From: Rhizobacter sp. Root1221
GTDB lineage: Bacteria; Pseudomonadota; Gammaproteobacteria; Burkholderiales; Burkholderiaceae_C
Assembly (NCBI RefSeq): GCF_001425785.1
Contig: NZ_LMDI01000023.1
Span: forward strand, 262,444-326,443
Direction: 5' to 3'
DNA length: 64,000 bases
Shown here: piece by piece, positions 1 through 8,966 of the stretch
Numbering within the stretch: the stretch's first letter is position 1
Layout of the letters: every line of letters starts with the position of its first letter
Made by a program: the position numbers and the translations under genes
The notes under the pieces: model-generated
Told to the model about the DNA's origin: nothing
The model's input: the letters and a program-made list of their open reading frames with translations, nothing else
Databases searched by the model: none

Positions 1-517
1 CGATGGGGCAGTTCATCAGGTCGGCAATCTCTTCGTAGCTCAGGCCTTCGATCTCGCGGAGCGTGATCGCCTGCCGCAAATCCTCGGACAGCGCCTCGAT
101 CGCCGCGTTCACCGCGGCGGCGATTTCCTTGCTGGCCAACACTGCTTCGGGTGTTTCGCCGTCGGTTAGTTCATTCTCCACCCGGGAAGTTTCATCGTCG
201 TCTTCCCTCGATGCGCGCGCGGATTCCGTCACGATCGGGTCCCGTTTCAGGCCCACGAGGGCCTTCTTGGCGGTGTTGACGGCGATCCGGTACAGCCAGG
301 TATAGAACTGGCTTTCACCTCGGAACTGCGGGATGGCGCGGTAGGCGCGGATGAAGGTTTCCTGGGCGATGTCGGGCACCAGGTCCACGTCGCGCACCAT
401 CCGGCCGATCAGGCGCTCGATGCGACGCTGGTACTTCACGACCAGCATCTCGAACGCCTTCACATCGCCGCGTTTCACACGCTCGATGAGAGGGGCGTCA
501 ACATCAGGAGAGGTCAT
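1..517 (-). CDS. rpoE: RNA polymerase sigma factor RpoE (ECF), 3' end outside the window
   Basis: The reverse strand encodes an ECF sigma factor of at least 172 residues. It opens with MTSPDVDAPLIERVKRGDVK, followed by a region 2 core containing DIAQETFIRAYRAIPQFRGE and then WLYRIAVNTAKKAL. Region 4 shows ALSEDLRQAITLREIEGLSYEEIA, the usual RpoE helix-turn-helix entry. The product should direct RNA polymerase to envelope-stress promoters and would normally be held by an RseA-type anti-sigma factor, expected just beyond position 1 but not visible. The ATG at 517 is 10 bases after the stop of the small membrane-protein gene, so the two are probably co-transcribed. The C-terminal end is missing. 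Confidence 0.95.
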   Translation of the reverse strand, partial: MTSPDVDAPLIERVKRGDVKAFEMLVVKYQRRIERLIGRMVRDVDLVPDIAQETFIRAYRAIPQFRGESQFYTWLYRIAVNTAKKALVGLKRDPIVTESARASREDDDETSRVENELTDGETPEAVLASKEIAAAVNAAIEALSEDLRQAITLREIEGLSYEEIADLMNCPI

Positions 518-527
518 TCAGGCGCAT

Positions 528-956
528 TCAGAGGTCGGCGGCGAACCGCTCGGCGGGCGGGCGCGCGGAATATACCGTACAGCGCAGGGCGTGCCAGGCG
601 GCCTCGTGGCCGCGGCGCTGCACCGGCAGCCACCGCGCGCCCCACCGGCCTTCCGGGGCAAACCGGAGCAGCATCCAGGCGCCGGCATCGAGGGCCACCG
701 ACACACGGCCAGGGGCTGCATCGAGCAGCCAGGCCTGGGTGTCCCACCGCAGGTGGAATGGCCGGGGCGGCCGCACCACCGGCCAGAGGGCCGGCCCCGC
801 CAGCAACAGTGCCGAGATCGCCAGCGGCAGGGTGTCCCGCAGGGACCAGGCCCAGGCCACCGCAGCGGAAGCCGCGGCCAGCGACACCGTGAGGCACAGC
901 CCGCGCCACACGCCAAAGCGTGACACGGCCACGGAAAAAGCCGGTGGCGCCTGCAT
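528..956 (-). CDS. small inner-membrane protein, YgfX-like arrangement
   Basis: This is a 142-residue protein with one or two closely spaced hydrophobic segments at about residues 18-62, separated by a short polar loop (WSLRDTLP). A soluble tail with several tryptophans follows (WDTQAWLLDAAPG, WMLLRFAPEGRW). Short proteins of this shape between fabF and rpoE are often annotated as hypothetical or YgfX-like. The two-helix-plus-tail layout fits YgfX/CptA, but I see no diagnostic motif. It lies 21 bases after fabF and 10 bases before rpoE, which suggests co-transcription. Function is unknown. Confidence 0.7.
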   Translation of the reverse strand: MQAPPAFSVAVSRFGVWRGLCLTVSLAAASAAVAWAWSLRDTLPLAISALLLAGPALWPVVRPPRPFHLRWDTQAWLLDAAPGRVSVALDAGAWMLLRFAPEGRWGARWLPVQRRGHEAAWHALRCTVYSARPPAERFAADL

Positions 957-977
957 GGCCCGGGCGCGGCGCGTCGG

Positions 978-2222
978 TCAGACGCGCTTGAACACCAGGG
1001 TGCCGTTCGTGCCGCCGAACCCGAAGTTGTTCTTCACGGCATATTCGATCTGCATCTCCCGCGCGGTATTGGCGCAGTAATCCAGGTCGCACTCGGGGTC
1101 CTGGTTGAAGATGTTGATCGTGGGCGGTGCCACCTGGTCCTTCAGGGCCATCACGGTGAACACCGACTCGATGCCACCGGCGCCGCCCAGCAGGTGACCG
1201 GTCATCGATTTCGTGGAACTGATGGCGAGGCTCCTGGCGTGGTCGCCGAAGGCCAGCTTCAGCGCGTTGGTCTCGTTCGCATCGCCGAGCGGCGTGGAGG
1301 TGCCGTGGGCGTTGACGTACTGCACCTGGTCGGGATTGATCCCGGCATTGCGCAGCGAGGCCTTCATGGACCGCTTGGGACCATCGACGTTGGGGGCGGT
1401 CATGTGGAACGCATCACCGCCCATGCCGAAGCCGGACAGTTCCGCATAGATCTTGGCGCCGCGGCGCTTCGCGTGCTCGTACTCCTCGAGCACCAGCACG
1501 CCGGCACCTTCGCCCAGCACGAAACCGTCGCGGTCCTTGTCCCAGGGGCGCGAGGCCGTCTTGGGATCGTCGTTGCGCGTGGACAGCGCCCGCGCAGCGG
1601 CAAAACCGCCCACGCCCAGCGGCGAGACGGTGGATTCGGCGCCACCGGCGATCATCACGTCGGCGTCGCCGTATTCGATCAGGCGGCCGGCTTCACCGAT
1701 GCAGTGCAGGCCGGTGGTGCAGGCCGTGACGATGGCCAGGTTGGGGCCTTGGAACCCGAACTTGATCGACACGTGGCCGGAGATCATGTTGATGATCGAT
1801 GCCGGCACAAAAAACGGGGACACGCGGCGTGGGCCGCGTGCCACCAGTTCGGCGTGGGTTTCCTCGATCATCGGCAAACCGCCGATGCCCGAACCCACGA
1901 TGCAGCCGATGCGTTCGGCTGCTTCTTCACTCAGCGCGTCGCCCGTGGGCAGACCCGCGTCCTTCACCGCCTGAATGGACGCCGCCAATCCGTAATGGAT
2001 GAAGGTGTCCATGTGGCGGGCTTCCTTGGCCGGGAAGAAGTCCTCGACATTGAACCCCTTCACCTCGCCCGCAAAACGGCAGGCAAAGTTCGACGGATCG
2101 AACTTGGTGATGGTGTCAATGCCGGAACGTCCGGCCAGGATGTTGGCCCAGCCCTCAGCGACCGTGTTGCCCACGGGGCTGATCAGACCGAGGCCGGTGA
2201 CGACGACGCGACGACGGGTCAT
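978..2222 (-). CDS. fabF: beta-ketoacyl-ACP synthase II FabF
   Basis: This is a 414-residue condensing enzyme that elongates acyl-ACP with malonyl-ACP in cytosolic type II fatty-acid synthesis. The Cys-His-His triad is visible: Cys168 in VTACTTG, His306 in [11 protein letters not shown] and His343 in [15 protein letters not shown], with the conserved Lys338. The C-terminus carries [14 protein letters not shown]. Length is normal for FabF, and the ATG at 2222 precedes [12 protein letters not shown]. It follows acpP by 34 bases, the classical acpP-fabF order. The Thr after the TACT motif (TACTTG rather than TACTSG) is a minor variant. Confidence 0.97.
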   Translation of the reverse strand: MTRRRVVVTGLGLISPVGNTVAEGWANILAGRSGIDTITKFDPSNFACRFAGEVKGFNVEDFFPAKEARHMDTFIHYGLAASIQAVKDAGLPTGDALSEEAAERIGCIVGSGIGGLPMIEETHAELVARGPRRVSPFFVPASIINMISGHVSIKFGFQGPNLAIVTACTTGLHCIGEAGRLIEYGDADVMIAGGAESTVSPLGVGGFAAARALSTRNDDPKTASRPWDKDRDGFVLGEGAGVLVLEEYEHAKRRGAKIYAELSGFGMGGDAFHMTAPNVDGPKRSMKASLRNAGINPDQVQYVNAHGTSTPLGDANETNALKLAFGDHARSLAISSTKSMTGHLLGGAGGIESVFTVMALKDQVAPPTINIFNQDPECDLDYCANTAREMQIEYAVKNNFGFGGTNGTLVFKRV

Positions 2223-2256
2223 ACGCTTTACTGGCAGTGAATGGAGGACGAGGCCA

Positions 2257-2496
2257 TCAGGCCTTCTGGTTCTTCAGCGCGTAATCGATCGCGAGCTGAA
2301 CGGTGGTGATCTTCTCGGCTTCTTCATCGGGGATCTCGATGCCGAATTCGTCTTCCAGGGCCATCACCAGTTCCACGGTGTCGAGTGAGTCGGCGCCCAG
2401 GTCAGCCACGAAGGCCTTCTCGTTGGACACATCGGCCTCAGGCACGCCGAGTTGTTCGGCAATGATTTTCTTCACACGTGCTTCGATATCGCTCAT
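2257..2496 (-). CDS. acpP: acyl carrier protein
   Basis: This is a 79-residue acidic protein with the 4'-phosphopantetheine attachment motif GADSLDTVE, where Ser37 carries the prosthetic group. It shuttles growing acyl chains between FabD, FabH, FabG and FabF encoded around it. It starts [18 protein letters not shown], typical of proteobacterial AcpP. A strong AGGAG ribosome binding site lies just upstream of the ATG at 2496, as expected for a very abundant protein. The 142-base gap to fabG leaves room for its own promoter, though I could not identify one with confidence. Confidence 0.98.
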   Translation of the reverse strand: MSDIEARVKKIIAEQLGVPEADVSNEKAFVADLGADSLDTVELVMALEDEFGIEIPDEEAEKITTVQLAIDYALKNQKA

Positions 2497-2638
2497 GACT
2501 CACTCCTCCAGGAGGGTTTACTTGGACAGCCCGAGATTCTACGGCTTGTGGGTCGTCTGCTTCGAGACACCCCCAGGACGTGCCGGTCGGGCTTGATAAC
2601 CGGATGAAACGGGCGCCAGTACAAGCCGGCGCCGCACC

Positions 2639-3388
2639 TCAATTCATGTACATGCCACCGTTGACATGCAGTTCGCTGCCGGTGATGTAGCCGGCCTGCG
2701 GGGATGCGAGGAACGTGACCGCGTTGGCGATGTCCTGCGCCGAACCCAACCGGCCCAGGGGGATCTGCCCCAGCAGGGCCGCGGTCTGCGCGTCCGACAA
2801 TTCCTTGGTCATGTCCGTCTCGATGAACCCGGGAGCCACGCAGTTCACCGTGATGCCGCGGCTGCCCAGTTCGCGGGCGAGCGAGCGGGTCATGCCGGCC
2901 ACGCCGGCCTTCGCGGCCGCGTAGTTCGCCTGGCCGGCATTGCCGCTGGCCCCGACGACGGACGTGATGTTGACGATGCGGCCGTAGCGCTGCTTCATCA
3001 TGGGCTTGATGGCGGCACGGCTGGCGCGAAAGACGGCCTTCAGGTTGGTGTCCACCACCGCATCCCAGTCGTCGTCCTTCATGCGCATCGACAGCGTGTC
3101 GCGCGTGATGCCGGCGTTGTTGACCAGCACGTGCAGGCCGCCGAATTCCTTGACGATGCCGTCGATGGCGGCGTCGAGCCCGGCAGCGTCGTTGACGTTG
3201 AGCACGATGCCGCGGGACCCTTCATGGCCGGCGAGCGCCTGGCCAATGGCCTGCGCACCGGCCTCGGTCGTGGCCGTGCCGATGACCTTCAGGCCTTGCC
3301 TGGCCAGCGACAGCGCGATGGCCCGGCCAATGCCGCGCGACGCACCCGTGACGAGGGCAATCTGCCCCACCACCGAAATTTCACTCAT
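2639..3388 (-). CDS. fabG: 3-oxoacyl-ACP reductase FabG
   Basis: This 249-residue SDR enzyme reduces 3-oxoacyl-ACP with NADPH. The cofactor motif TGASRGIG is at residues 14-21, NNAG at 90-93, and the catalytic residues are Ser143, Tyr156 and Lys160 (YAAAK). The C-terminus GSELHVNGGMYMN is typical of FabG. I set the start at the ATG at 3388. It overlaps the fabD stop as ATGA, and the longer in-frame reading upstream merely runs through fabD in another frame. Translational coupling with fabD is likely. Confidence 0.97.
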   Translation of the reverse strand: MSEISVVGQIALVTGASRGIGRAIALSLARQGLKVIGTATTEAGAQAIGQALAGHEGSRGIVLNVNDAAGLDAAIDGIVKEFGGLHVLVNNAGITRDTLSMRMKDDDWDAVVDTNLKAVFRASRAAIKPMMKQRYGRIVNITSVVGASGNAGQANYAAAKAGVAGMTRSLARELGSRGITVNCVAPGFIETDMTKELSDAQTAALLGQIPLGRLGSAQDIANAVTFLASPQAGYITGSELHVNGGMYMN

Positions 3389-4323
3389 TGCAGCAACCCC
3401 TTTGCTTCCGCCAGCGAGGCGGGATCGAACACCGGTGCACCCGTGGCATCGGCCTCGATGCGCTTGACCATGCCAGCCAGCACCTTCCCCGGACCGCATT
3501 CGAGGATGTGGAGGATGCCACGCGCGCGGATGGCCTGGATGGTTTCCACCCACCGGACCGGACCGAAGGCCTGGCGGTACAGCGCATCGCGGATGGCTTC
3601 CGGGTCGGTCTGGACTGCCACGTCGATGTTGTTGATCACCGGAATGGCAGGCGCGGCGATGGCCGTGGTGGCCAGCTTTTCCTTCAGGCGCTCGGCCGCC
3701 GGCAGCATCAGGCTCGAATGGAACGGCGCGGACACCGACAGCACCAACGCACGCTTGGCACCCTTGGCCTTGAGCACCTCGCAGGCCTTCTCGACCGCGG
3801 CCTTGGTGCCGGCGATCACGATCTGCTTCGGGTCGTTGAAGTTCACGGCCTCGACCGGCTCGCCCGCGGCGGCAGCGGCCTCGGCACAACCGTCACGGAC
3901 AGCCTGGGCATCGAGACCCAGGATGGCAGCCATGCCACCCGCGCCCACGGGAACGGCTTCCTGCATGGCCTGCGCGCGAAAGCGCACGAGCGGCAGCGCG
4001 TCAGCGAGCGTCAGCGCGCCGGCGGCAACCAGGGCCGAGTACTCGCCGAGCGAGTGCCCCGCCACGACGGCCGGTTGCAGGCCGGTTTCGGCGAGCCACG
4101 CGCGCAGGCACGCCACCGCGGCGGTCAGCATGACCGGCTGGGTGTTGGTGGTGAGGTCGAGCGATTCCTTCGGGCCTTGCGCGATCAGCGCACCGATGTC
4201 CACGCCGAGCGCATCGGAGGCTTCCGCGAGGGTGTCGCGCACGGCGGCGTGGTCACCCCAGGCGTCGAGCATGCCGACGGTCTGGGAACCCTGGCCGGGA
4301 AAAACGAATGCAAACGGAGTCAT
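3385..4323 (-). CDS. fabD: malonyl-CoA:ACP transacylase FabD
   Basis: This 312-residue transacylase loads malonate from CoA onto ACP. The nucleophile elbow GHSLGEYSAL places Ser91, and His202 in SVSAPFHSSLM completes the dyad. The N-terminal FVFPGQGSQTVGM is the family signature. The gene sits between fabH (86 bases upstream) and fabG (4-base overlap), the standard fabH-fabD-fabG order. Confidence 0.97.
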   Translation of the reverse strand: MTPFAFVFPGQGSQTVGMLDAWGDHAAVRDTLAEASDALGVDIGALIAQGPKESLDLTTNTQPVMLTAAVACLRAWLAETGLQPAVVAGHSLGEYSALVAAGALTLADALPLVRFRAQAMQEAVPVGAGGMAAILGLDAQAVRDGCAEAAAAAGEPVEAVNFNDPKQIVIAGTKAAVEKACEVLKAKGAKRALVLSVSAPFHSSLMLPAAERLKEKLATTAIAAPAIPVINNIDVAVQTDPEAIRDALYRQAFGPVRWVETIQAIRARGILHILECGPGKVLAGMVKRIEADATGAPVFDPASLAEAKGLLQ

Positions 4324-4409
4324 GGCAACACTGGGTCTGTTGTCGGGAGGCCGCGCCCGGGAAAGAGGCGGCGACGGAAATGCAGAAGAACGCGCGAAGC
4401 GAGCGGACG

Positions 4410-5402
4410 CTACAGGTCCAGCAGCACCGCGCCCCAGGTGAAACCGCCACCCACGCCTTCGAGCATGACGGTGTCGCCCGGCTGGATGGTACCCGCCCGC
4501 ACGGCGACGTCCAGTGCCAGCGGGATGGAGGCGGCCGACGTGTTGCCATGTTCGTCGACGGTGACGATCACCTTCTCGAGCGGCAGCTTCAGCTTCTTGG
4601 CCGTGCCATGCATGATGCGGATGTTTGCCTGGTGCGGCACCAGCCAGTCGATGTCAGCTTCGGTGCGGCCGGCCTTCTCGAGCACCGAGCGGGCCACGTC
4701 TTCCAGCACACCCACGGCCAGCTTGAACACGGCCTGGCCGTCCATCTTCAGGAACGGGTCGCCCAGCACCTGGCCGGCCGAGACCGTGCCCGGCGTGCAG
4801 AGGATGTCGGCATGGCGGCCGTCGGCATGCAGCTCGGTGGCGACGATGCCCGGGGTATCGCTGGCCTCCAGCACCACGGCGCCGGCGCCGTCACCGAACA
4901 GCACGCAGGTGGTGCGGTCCTTGAAGTCGAGGATGCGCGAGAACACCTCGGCGCCGATCACCAGCGCCTTGCGGGCCGCGCCGGTGCGGATCATCGAATC
5001 GGCCACCGTCATGGCGTAGACGAAGCCCGAGCACACGGCTTGCACGTCGAACGCCGGGCACCCCACGATGCCGAGCTTTCGCTGCACGATGCAGGCGGTG
5101 GACGGGAACACCATGTCGGGCGTGGACGTGGCGACGATGATCAGGTCGATGTCGGCGGGCGTGAGCCGGGCCGCCTCGATGGCATGGCGTGCGGCGGCAA
5201 CGGCCAGGTCGCTGCAGGGCACATCGGGCTCGGCGAAATGCCGTGCCTTGATGCCGGTGCGCGCGATGATCCACTCATCAGAGGTTTCGACACCGTCGGC
5301 GGCCAGTTGAGCGGCGAGCTGGACGTTGCTGAGGCGCTTCGGGGGCAGGTAACTGCCGGTGCCGGTGACGCGTGAGTAGCGGGCAGAGGAAGATGGAGTC
5401 AT
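4410..5402 (-). CDS. fabH: beta-ketoacyl-ACP synthase III FabH
   Basis: This 330-residue initiating condensing enzyme joins acetyl-CoA with malonyl-ACP. The catalytic triad is visible as Cys124 in [11 protein letters not shown], His257 in [11 protein letters not shown] and Asn287 in [11 protein letters not shown]. The N-terminal [14 protein letters not shown] is typical. The ATG at 5402 overlaps the plsX stop by four bases (ATGA), so FabH and PlsX, which draw on the same acyl-ACP pool, are probably translationally coupled. Confidence 0.97.
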   Translation of the reverse strand: MTPSSSARYSRVTGTGSYLPPKRLSNVQLAAQLAADGVETSDEWIIARTGIKARHFAEPDVPCSDLAVAAARHAIEAARLTPADIDLIIVATSTPDMVFPSTACIVQRKLGIVGCPAFDVQAVCSGFVYAMTVADSMIRTGAARKALVIGAEVFSRILDFKDRTTCVLFGDGAGAVVLEASDTPGIVATELHADGRHADILCTPGTVSAGQVLGDPFLKMDGQAVFKLAVGVLEDVARSVLEKAGRTEADIDWLVPHQANIRIMHGTAKKLKLPLEKVIVTVDEHGNTSAASIPLALDVAVRAGTIQPGDTVMLEGVGGGFTWGAVLLDL

Positions 5403-6511
5403 GCAGCGAGGGCGTCGCCCGGACCCACGGGTTGCTCTGGTGACGGGGCCGCGGCGGGCTGCGTCTGGAGCATCTCGAGGATCTGGTCGTGCACCCGATC
5501 AAGCAAACGATTGCGGGCCGCATCATAAGCCCGATTGAGAGCCTGCTCGAACGCAAAGGCATCGGCGGACCCGTGGCTCTTGAACACCAGCCCGCGCAGG
5601 CCCAGCAGGGCCGCACCGTTGTAGCGGCGGTGGTCGGCACGCGCTTTGAACGCTTTTAGCACCGGCATGGCCACGAATGCGAGCAGTTTCGTGAACAAGC
5701 TGCGCGAGAACTCTTGCTTGATCAGGCTCACGATGAGGCTGGCCATGCCCTCGGCGGACTTCAGCGTGACGTTGCCCACGAACCCGTCGCAGACGACCAC
5801 GTCGGTGGTGCCCTTGAAGATGTCGTTGCCTTCCACATTGCCGTGGAAGTTGATGGCACCTGCGTCGCCGGCCGAACGCAGCAGTTGCGATGCGCGCTTG
5901 ATGACTTCGCTGCCCTTGATGGCTTCTTCGCCGATGTTCAGCAGGCCCACGGTGGGATCGGGCTTGCCCTCTATCGCCGACACCAGCGCACTGCCCATCA
6001 CGGCGAACTGCAGCAGGTGTTCCGGGGAGGAGTCGACGTTGGCACCCAGGTCGAGCACCGTGGTGAACCCGTCTCGCATGTTGGGCATCACCGTGGCGAT
6101 GGCCGGGCGGTCGATGCCGTCGAGTGTCTTGAGCAGGTAGCGGGCGACGGCCATCAGCGCGCCGGTGTTGCCGGCGGACACGCACACGTCGGCCGCGGCC
6201 GGCGCGCCATCGGCACCCGGCTTGACCTGGCTCAGCGCCACGCGCAGCGACGAATCCTTCTTGCGGCGCAGCGCCACCTCGACCGGATCGTCCATCTCCA
6301 CCACTTCCGACGCAGCCACCACCTTGCACCGGGCCCAGCCGACGGCTTCGGCCAGCGCGTCGGCGCGGCCCACCAGGATGAGCTCGGCCCGCGGATGTGC
6401 GGCGAGGAATGCGCGGCAGGCCGGCAGGGTGACGGAGGGCCCGTGGTCGCCGCCCATGCAATCGATGGACAGGCGGACGGTATCGAGGGCTGGCAGCGCA
6501 GGCGAAGTCAT
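5399..6511 (-). CDS. plsX: phosphate acyltransferase PlsX
   Basis: This 370-residue enzyme makes acyl-phosphate from acyl-ACP, the donor for PlsY at the start of phospholipid synthesis. It shows the family signature [17 protein letters not shown] near the N-terminus, [12 protein letters not shown] in the middle and [15 protein letters not shown] further on. The C-terminal 30 residues are Ala/Pro-rich and probably unstructured. It lies 149 bases after rpmF in the conserved rpmF-plsX-fabH order. Confidence 0.97.
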   Translation of the reverse strand: MTSPALPALDTVRLSIDCMGGDHGPSVTLPACRAFLAAHPRAELILVGRADALAEAVGWARCKVVAASEVVEMDDPVEVALRRKKDSSLRVALSQVKPGADGAPAAADVCVSAGNTGALMAVARYLLKTLDGIDRPAIATVMPNMRDGFTTVLDLGANVDSSPEHLLQFAVMGSALVSAIEGKPDPTVGLLNIGEEAIKGSEVIKRASQLLRSAGDAGAINFHGNVEGNDIFKGTTDVVVCDGFVGNVTLKSAEGMASLIVSLIKQEFSRSLFTKLLAFVAMPVLKAFKARADHRRYNGAALLGLRGLVFKSHGSADAFAFEQALNRAYDAARNRLLDRVHDQILEMLQTQPAAAPSPEQPVGPGDALAA

Positions 6512-6660
6512 CGGGGTGCGAGCGAAAGCGAGCGGCGAATCATCGTCTCGGAAACACGCATGCCCGGCAAGGCATTCAGCTCAGGCCGGGCAAGCGGTGG
6601 GGATCAAGCAGTTTACCCGGTGCGTGGCCAAGGCCACGCGCGGGTAACGAGCGGATGCCG

Positions 6661-6843
6661 TCAGGCGTCCGCCTTCGTCTTGAGCACCTTGCGCCCACGG
6701 TAGAAACCGTTCGGGCTGATGTGGTGGCGCAGGTGCGACTCACCGGTGGTCGGCTCGATGGCGGTGCCCGGGGTGTTCAGGGCATTGTGCGAACGGTGCA
6801 TACCGCGCTTGGAGGGCGACTTCTTGTTTTGCTGAACAGCCAT
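6661..6843 (-). CDS. rpmF: 50S ribosomal protein L32
   Basis: This 60-residue basic protein begins [19 protein letters not shown] and contains [20 protein letters not shown], matching L32 of betaproteobacteria. The Cys residues of zinc-type L32 are absent, so this is the zinc-independent form. It sits between the DUF177 gene and plsX, the usual location. An AAGGAG-like ribosome binding site precedes the ATG at 6843. Confidence 0.97.
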   Translation of the reverse strand: MAVQQNKKSPSKRGMHRSHNALNTPGTAIEPTTGESHLRHHISPNGFYRGRKVLKTKADA

Positions 6844-6994
6844 GAAAAGCTCCTTAGGTCTCCTGATGCTCTTTCACAGGAGCCAGGGGGTGTAACCGCA
6901 TCGTCGTCCCGGCGAAATGCCGAAACCGCGCGTCGAAAAGCCTGAGATTCTAGCACGGGGTTCGGCGCCTGGGCGAACTCCGTCGATCAATCGG

Positions 6995-7543
6995 TCAGTT
7001 CGGCAATCCACCACGCTTGAGCGCGGCCAGTTTGGCGAACGGGTTGGGTTTGTCGTCTTCCGGGAGGTCGTCCTCGGCGACCTTCAACGGGTCGGGGCAG
7101 ACGTCGTGGCGCGGCACGATGGGCAGCGCCAGCAGCAGCTCATCTTCCACAAGCTCCCGCGCGTCGAGTGCGCGAGTGAGTGCCAACACGTCATCCTCGC
7201 TGTCGGAATCCAGGTCGGCAGCGGTGTCCTCGCCGTGCACGAACAGGAACGACCGTTCGGCCTCGATGGCCTCGGTCATGGGTTTCAGGCAACGCTGGCA
7301 CTCGAGCGCCACCTCGGTGTGGGCCGACGCGTGCAGCCACACCTGGGGCTCACTGCCCTTGGCCGTGCGAAGCTCACCGGTCAGGCGCCAGACCACCGGT
7401 GGCGACGTGGCTGCGGAGCCGGGCAGTACGGACGTGGCCAGGCGCTCCAGGCTCTCCAGCGGCCAGGTGCCGTCGAGGGTTTCGCCATCCTTGGCGAACG
7501 CGGCGACGTCGAGTCGCAGCGGGTCGAATTCTCGGGATTTCAT
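6995..7543 (-). CDS. yceD: DUF177 / YceD family protein (23S rRNA accumulation protein)
   Basis: This 182-residue protein has the DUF177 core: WRLTGE in the first half and ALECQRCLKPM around the CxxC motif, an acidic stretch DLDSDSEDDVLAL, and then ELVEDELLLALPIVPRHDVCPDP. Family members are co-transcribed with rpmF and in E. coli affect 23S rRNA accumulation. I chose the ATG at 7543 (MKSREFDPLRLDVAAF). A longer in-frame reading would overlap the divergent yceF gene and adds low-complexity residues. It is 151 bases upstream of rpmF on the same strand. Confidence 0.9.
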   Translation of the reverse strand: MKSREFDPLRLDVAAFAKDGETLDGTWPLESLERLATSVLPGSAATSPPVVWRLTGELRTAKGSEPQVWLHASAHTEVALECQRCLKPMTEAIEAERSFLFVHGEDTAADLDSDSEDDVLALTRALDARELVEDELLLALPIVPRHDVCPDPLKVAEDDLPEDDKPNPFAKLAALKRGGLPN

Positions 7544-7614
7544 GTCCGACAGTGTAAATCGCACCCCTCCGCACAACAGGGTCGCCACACGCCCGCCGGT
7601 GGGAGAATCGGCGG

Positions 7615-8208
7615 ATGCACTCCCCCCACCGGTTGATCCTCGCATCGACATCGACCTACCGCCATGAACTGCTCGAACGGCTGCGCCTGCCGTTCGAGGC
7701 CGTTGCGCCCGATGTCGACGAAACCCCGCTGCCCGGCGAACAGCCGGCCACCCTCGCGCGCCGCCTCGCGCGCGCCAAGGCGGCCGACGTGGCCGCCCAC
7801 CACCCCGGCGCCGTGGTGATCGGCTCCGACCAGGTGGCCGACCTCGACGGCCTGCCGCTCGGCAAACCCGGGAACCACGACAGCGCCGTGGCCCAACTGC
7901 GCGCCATGCGCGGCCGCACCGTGGTGTTCCACACCGCCGTTGCCGTGCGCTGCGTGGCGCGGGCCGTCGACACCTGCGAAATGGCCAGCGTCACCGTGCA
8001 CGTGCGCGACCTGTCGGACGACGACATCGAGCGTTACCTCGCCGCAGAGCAGCCATACGACTGCGCGGGCAGCGCCAAGGCCGAAGGGCTGGGCATCGCC
8101 CTGCTGTCGGGCATTGAATCCGACGACCCCACCGCGCTCATCGGCCTGCCGCTGATCCGCACGTGCGCGCTGCTCCGGGAGGCGGGCATCGACCCGTTGA
8201 ACCCGTGA
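7615..8208 (+). CDS. yceF: Maf-family 7-methyl-GTP pyrophosphatase (YceF type)
   Basis: This 197-residue Maf-like nucleotide pyrophosphatase starts RLILASTSTYRHELLERL, contains GSDQVADLDG and PYDCAGSAKAEGLGIALL, and ends GLPLIRTCALLREAGIDPLNP. The GSDQV and CAGSxKxEG motifs fit the YceF subgroup, which hydrolyses 7-methyl-GTP, rather than the dTTP/UTP-specific YhdE subgroup. It diverges from the DUF177 gene and its stop overlaps the next methyltransferase gene by four bases. Confidence 0.9.
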   Translation: MHSPHRLILASTSTYRHELLERLRLPFEAVAPDVDETPLPGEQPATLARRLARAKAADVAAHHPGAVVIGSDQVADLDGLPLGKPGNHDSAVAQLRAMRGRTVVFHTAVAVRCVARAVDTCEMASVTVHVRDLSDDDIERYLAAEQPYDCAGSAKAEGLGIALLSGIESDDPTALIGLPLIRTCALLREAGIDPLNP

Positions 8209-8966
8209 CGCAGGGGCGCCTGATCCTGGTCCCCAACAGCCTCGACTTCGGTGTATCCACCGACGGCGACCTGCAAGACGTGCTGCCGCTCGGTGCGTTG
8301 CGCACCGCGGCCCGGCTCACCCACTGGGTGGCAGAAAACGCGAAAACCACCCGCGCGTTCCTGAAGCGCGTGGACGCCATCGTGCCGCTCGCGCAACCGC
8401 TGCAGGGCCTGTCGATCGTGGAACTGCCCCGCCCGCAGAAGGGCGCACGGCAGGCTGCGGCGGCCCCGGACCTGAAGCCGCTGCTGCAGGCGGCAGTCGA
8501 CGGCGTTGATGTGGGGTTGATTTCGGAGGCGGGGTTGCCCGCCATTGCCGACCCGGGCGCGGCGCTCGTGCAGGCCGCGCATGCGCTCGGCATCGCGGTG
8601 CTGCCGCTGTCGGGGCCCAGTTCGCTGCTGATGGCGCTGGGCGCCAGCGGCCTCAACGGCCAGAGCTTCGCGTTCGTGGGGTACCTGCCGGTGGATGGCG
8701 GCGAACGCGGCCAGCGCATCCGCGACCTGGAGGCGCTGTCCAAACGCGCGCAGCAGACCCAGCTGATGATCGAGACACCCTACCGCAACGAGGCCCTGCT
8801 GGGCGCGCTGCTGTCCCACCTGCGCGGGGACACCTGGCTGTCGGTGAGCAGCGGGCTCACGCTGCCCACGGGCTGGACCCACACGGCGCGGGTCTCCAGC
8901 TGGAAAGGGGCACCGCGAGCCGTGTCGAACGACGTGCCGGCGGTGTTTTCCTTGCTTGCCGGTTAG
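8205..8966 (+). CDS. SAM-dependent methyltransferase, RsmI-like (TP-methylase fold)
   Basis: This protein of about 253 residues resembles RsmI, the 16S rRNA C1402 2'-O-methyltransferase. It shows RLILVPNSLDFG at the N-terminus, VGLISEAGLPAIADPGAALVQAAH in the middle, then LPLSGPSSLLMALGASGLNGQSFAFVGYLP and TQLMIETPYRNEALL. It departs from canonical RsmI in the first strand (no LYVVATPIGNL), so I read it as the paralogous family often found beside maf. The GTG at 8205 overlaps the yceF stop (GTGA) and is preferred over the in-frame ATG at 8163. Its 3' end overlaps the convergent helicase gene by four bases. Confidence 0.82.
   Translation: MTQGRLILVPNSLDFGVSTDGDLQDVLPLGALRTAARLTHWVAENAKTTRAFLKRVDAIVPLAQPLQGLSIVELPRPQKGARQAAAAPDLKPLLQAAVDGVDVGLISEAGLPAIADPGAALVQAAHALGIAVLPLSGPSSLLMALGASGLNGQSFAFVGYLPVDGGERGQRIRDLEALSKRAQQTQLMIETPYRNEALLGALLSHLRGDTWLSVSSGLTLPTGWTHTARVSSWKGAPRAVSNDVPAVFSLLAG

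Noticed and set aside
2666..4441. 591-codon open frame on the plus strand opposite fabG and fabD
   Set aside because: It is antisense to clearly conserved fatty-acid genes, its translation is rich in Arg/Ala/Gly/His with no recognisable motif, and such frames are expected in high-GC DNA.
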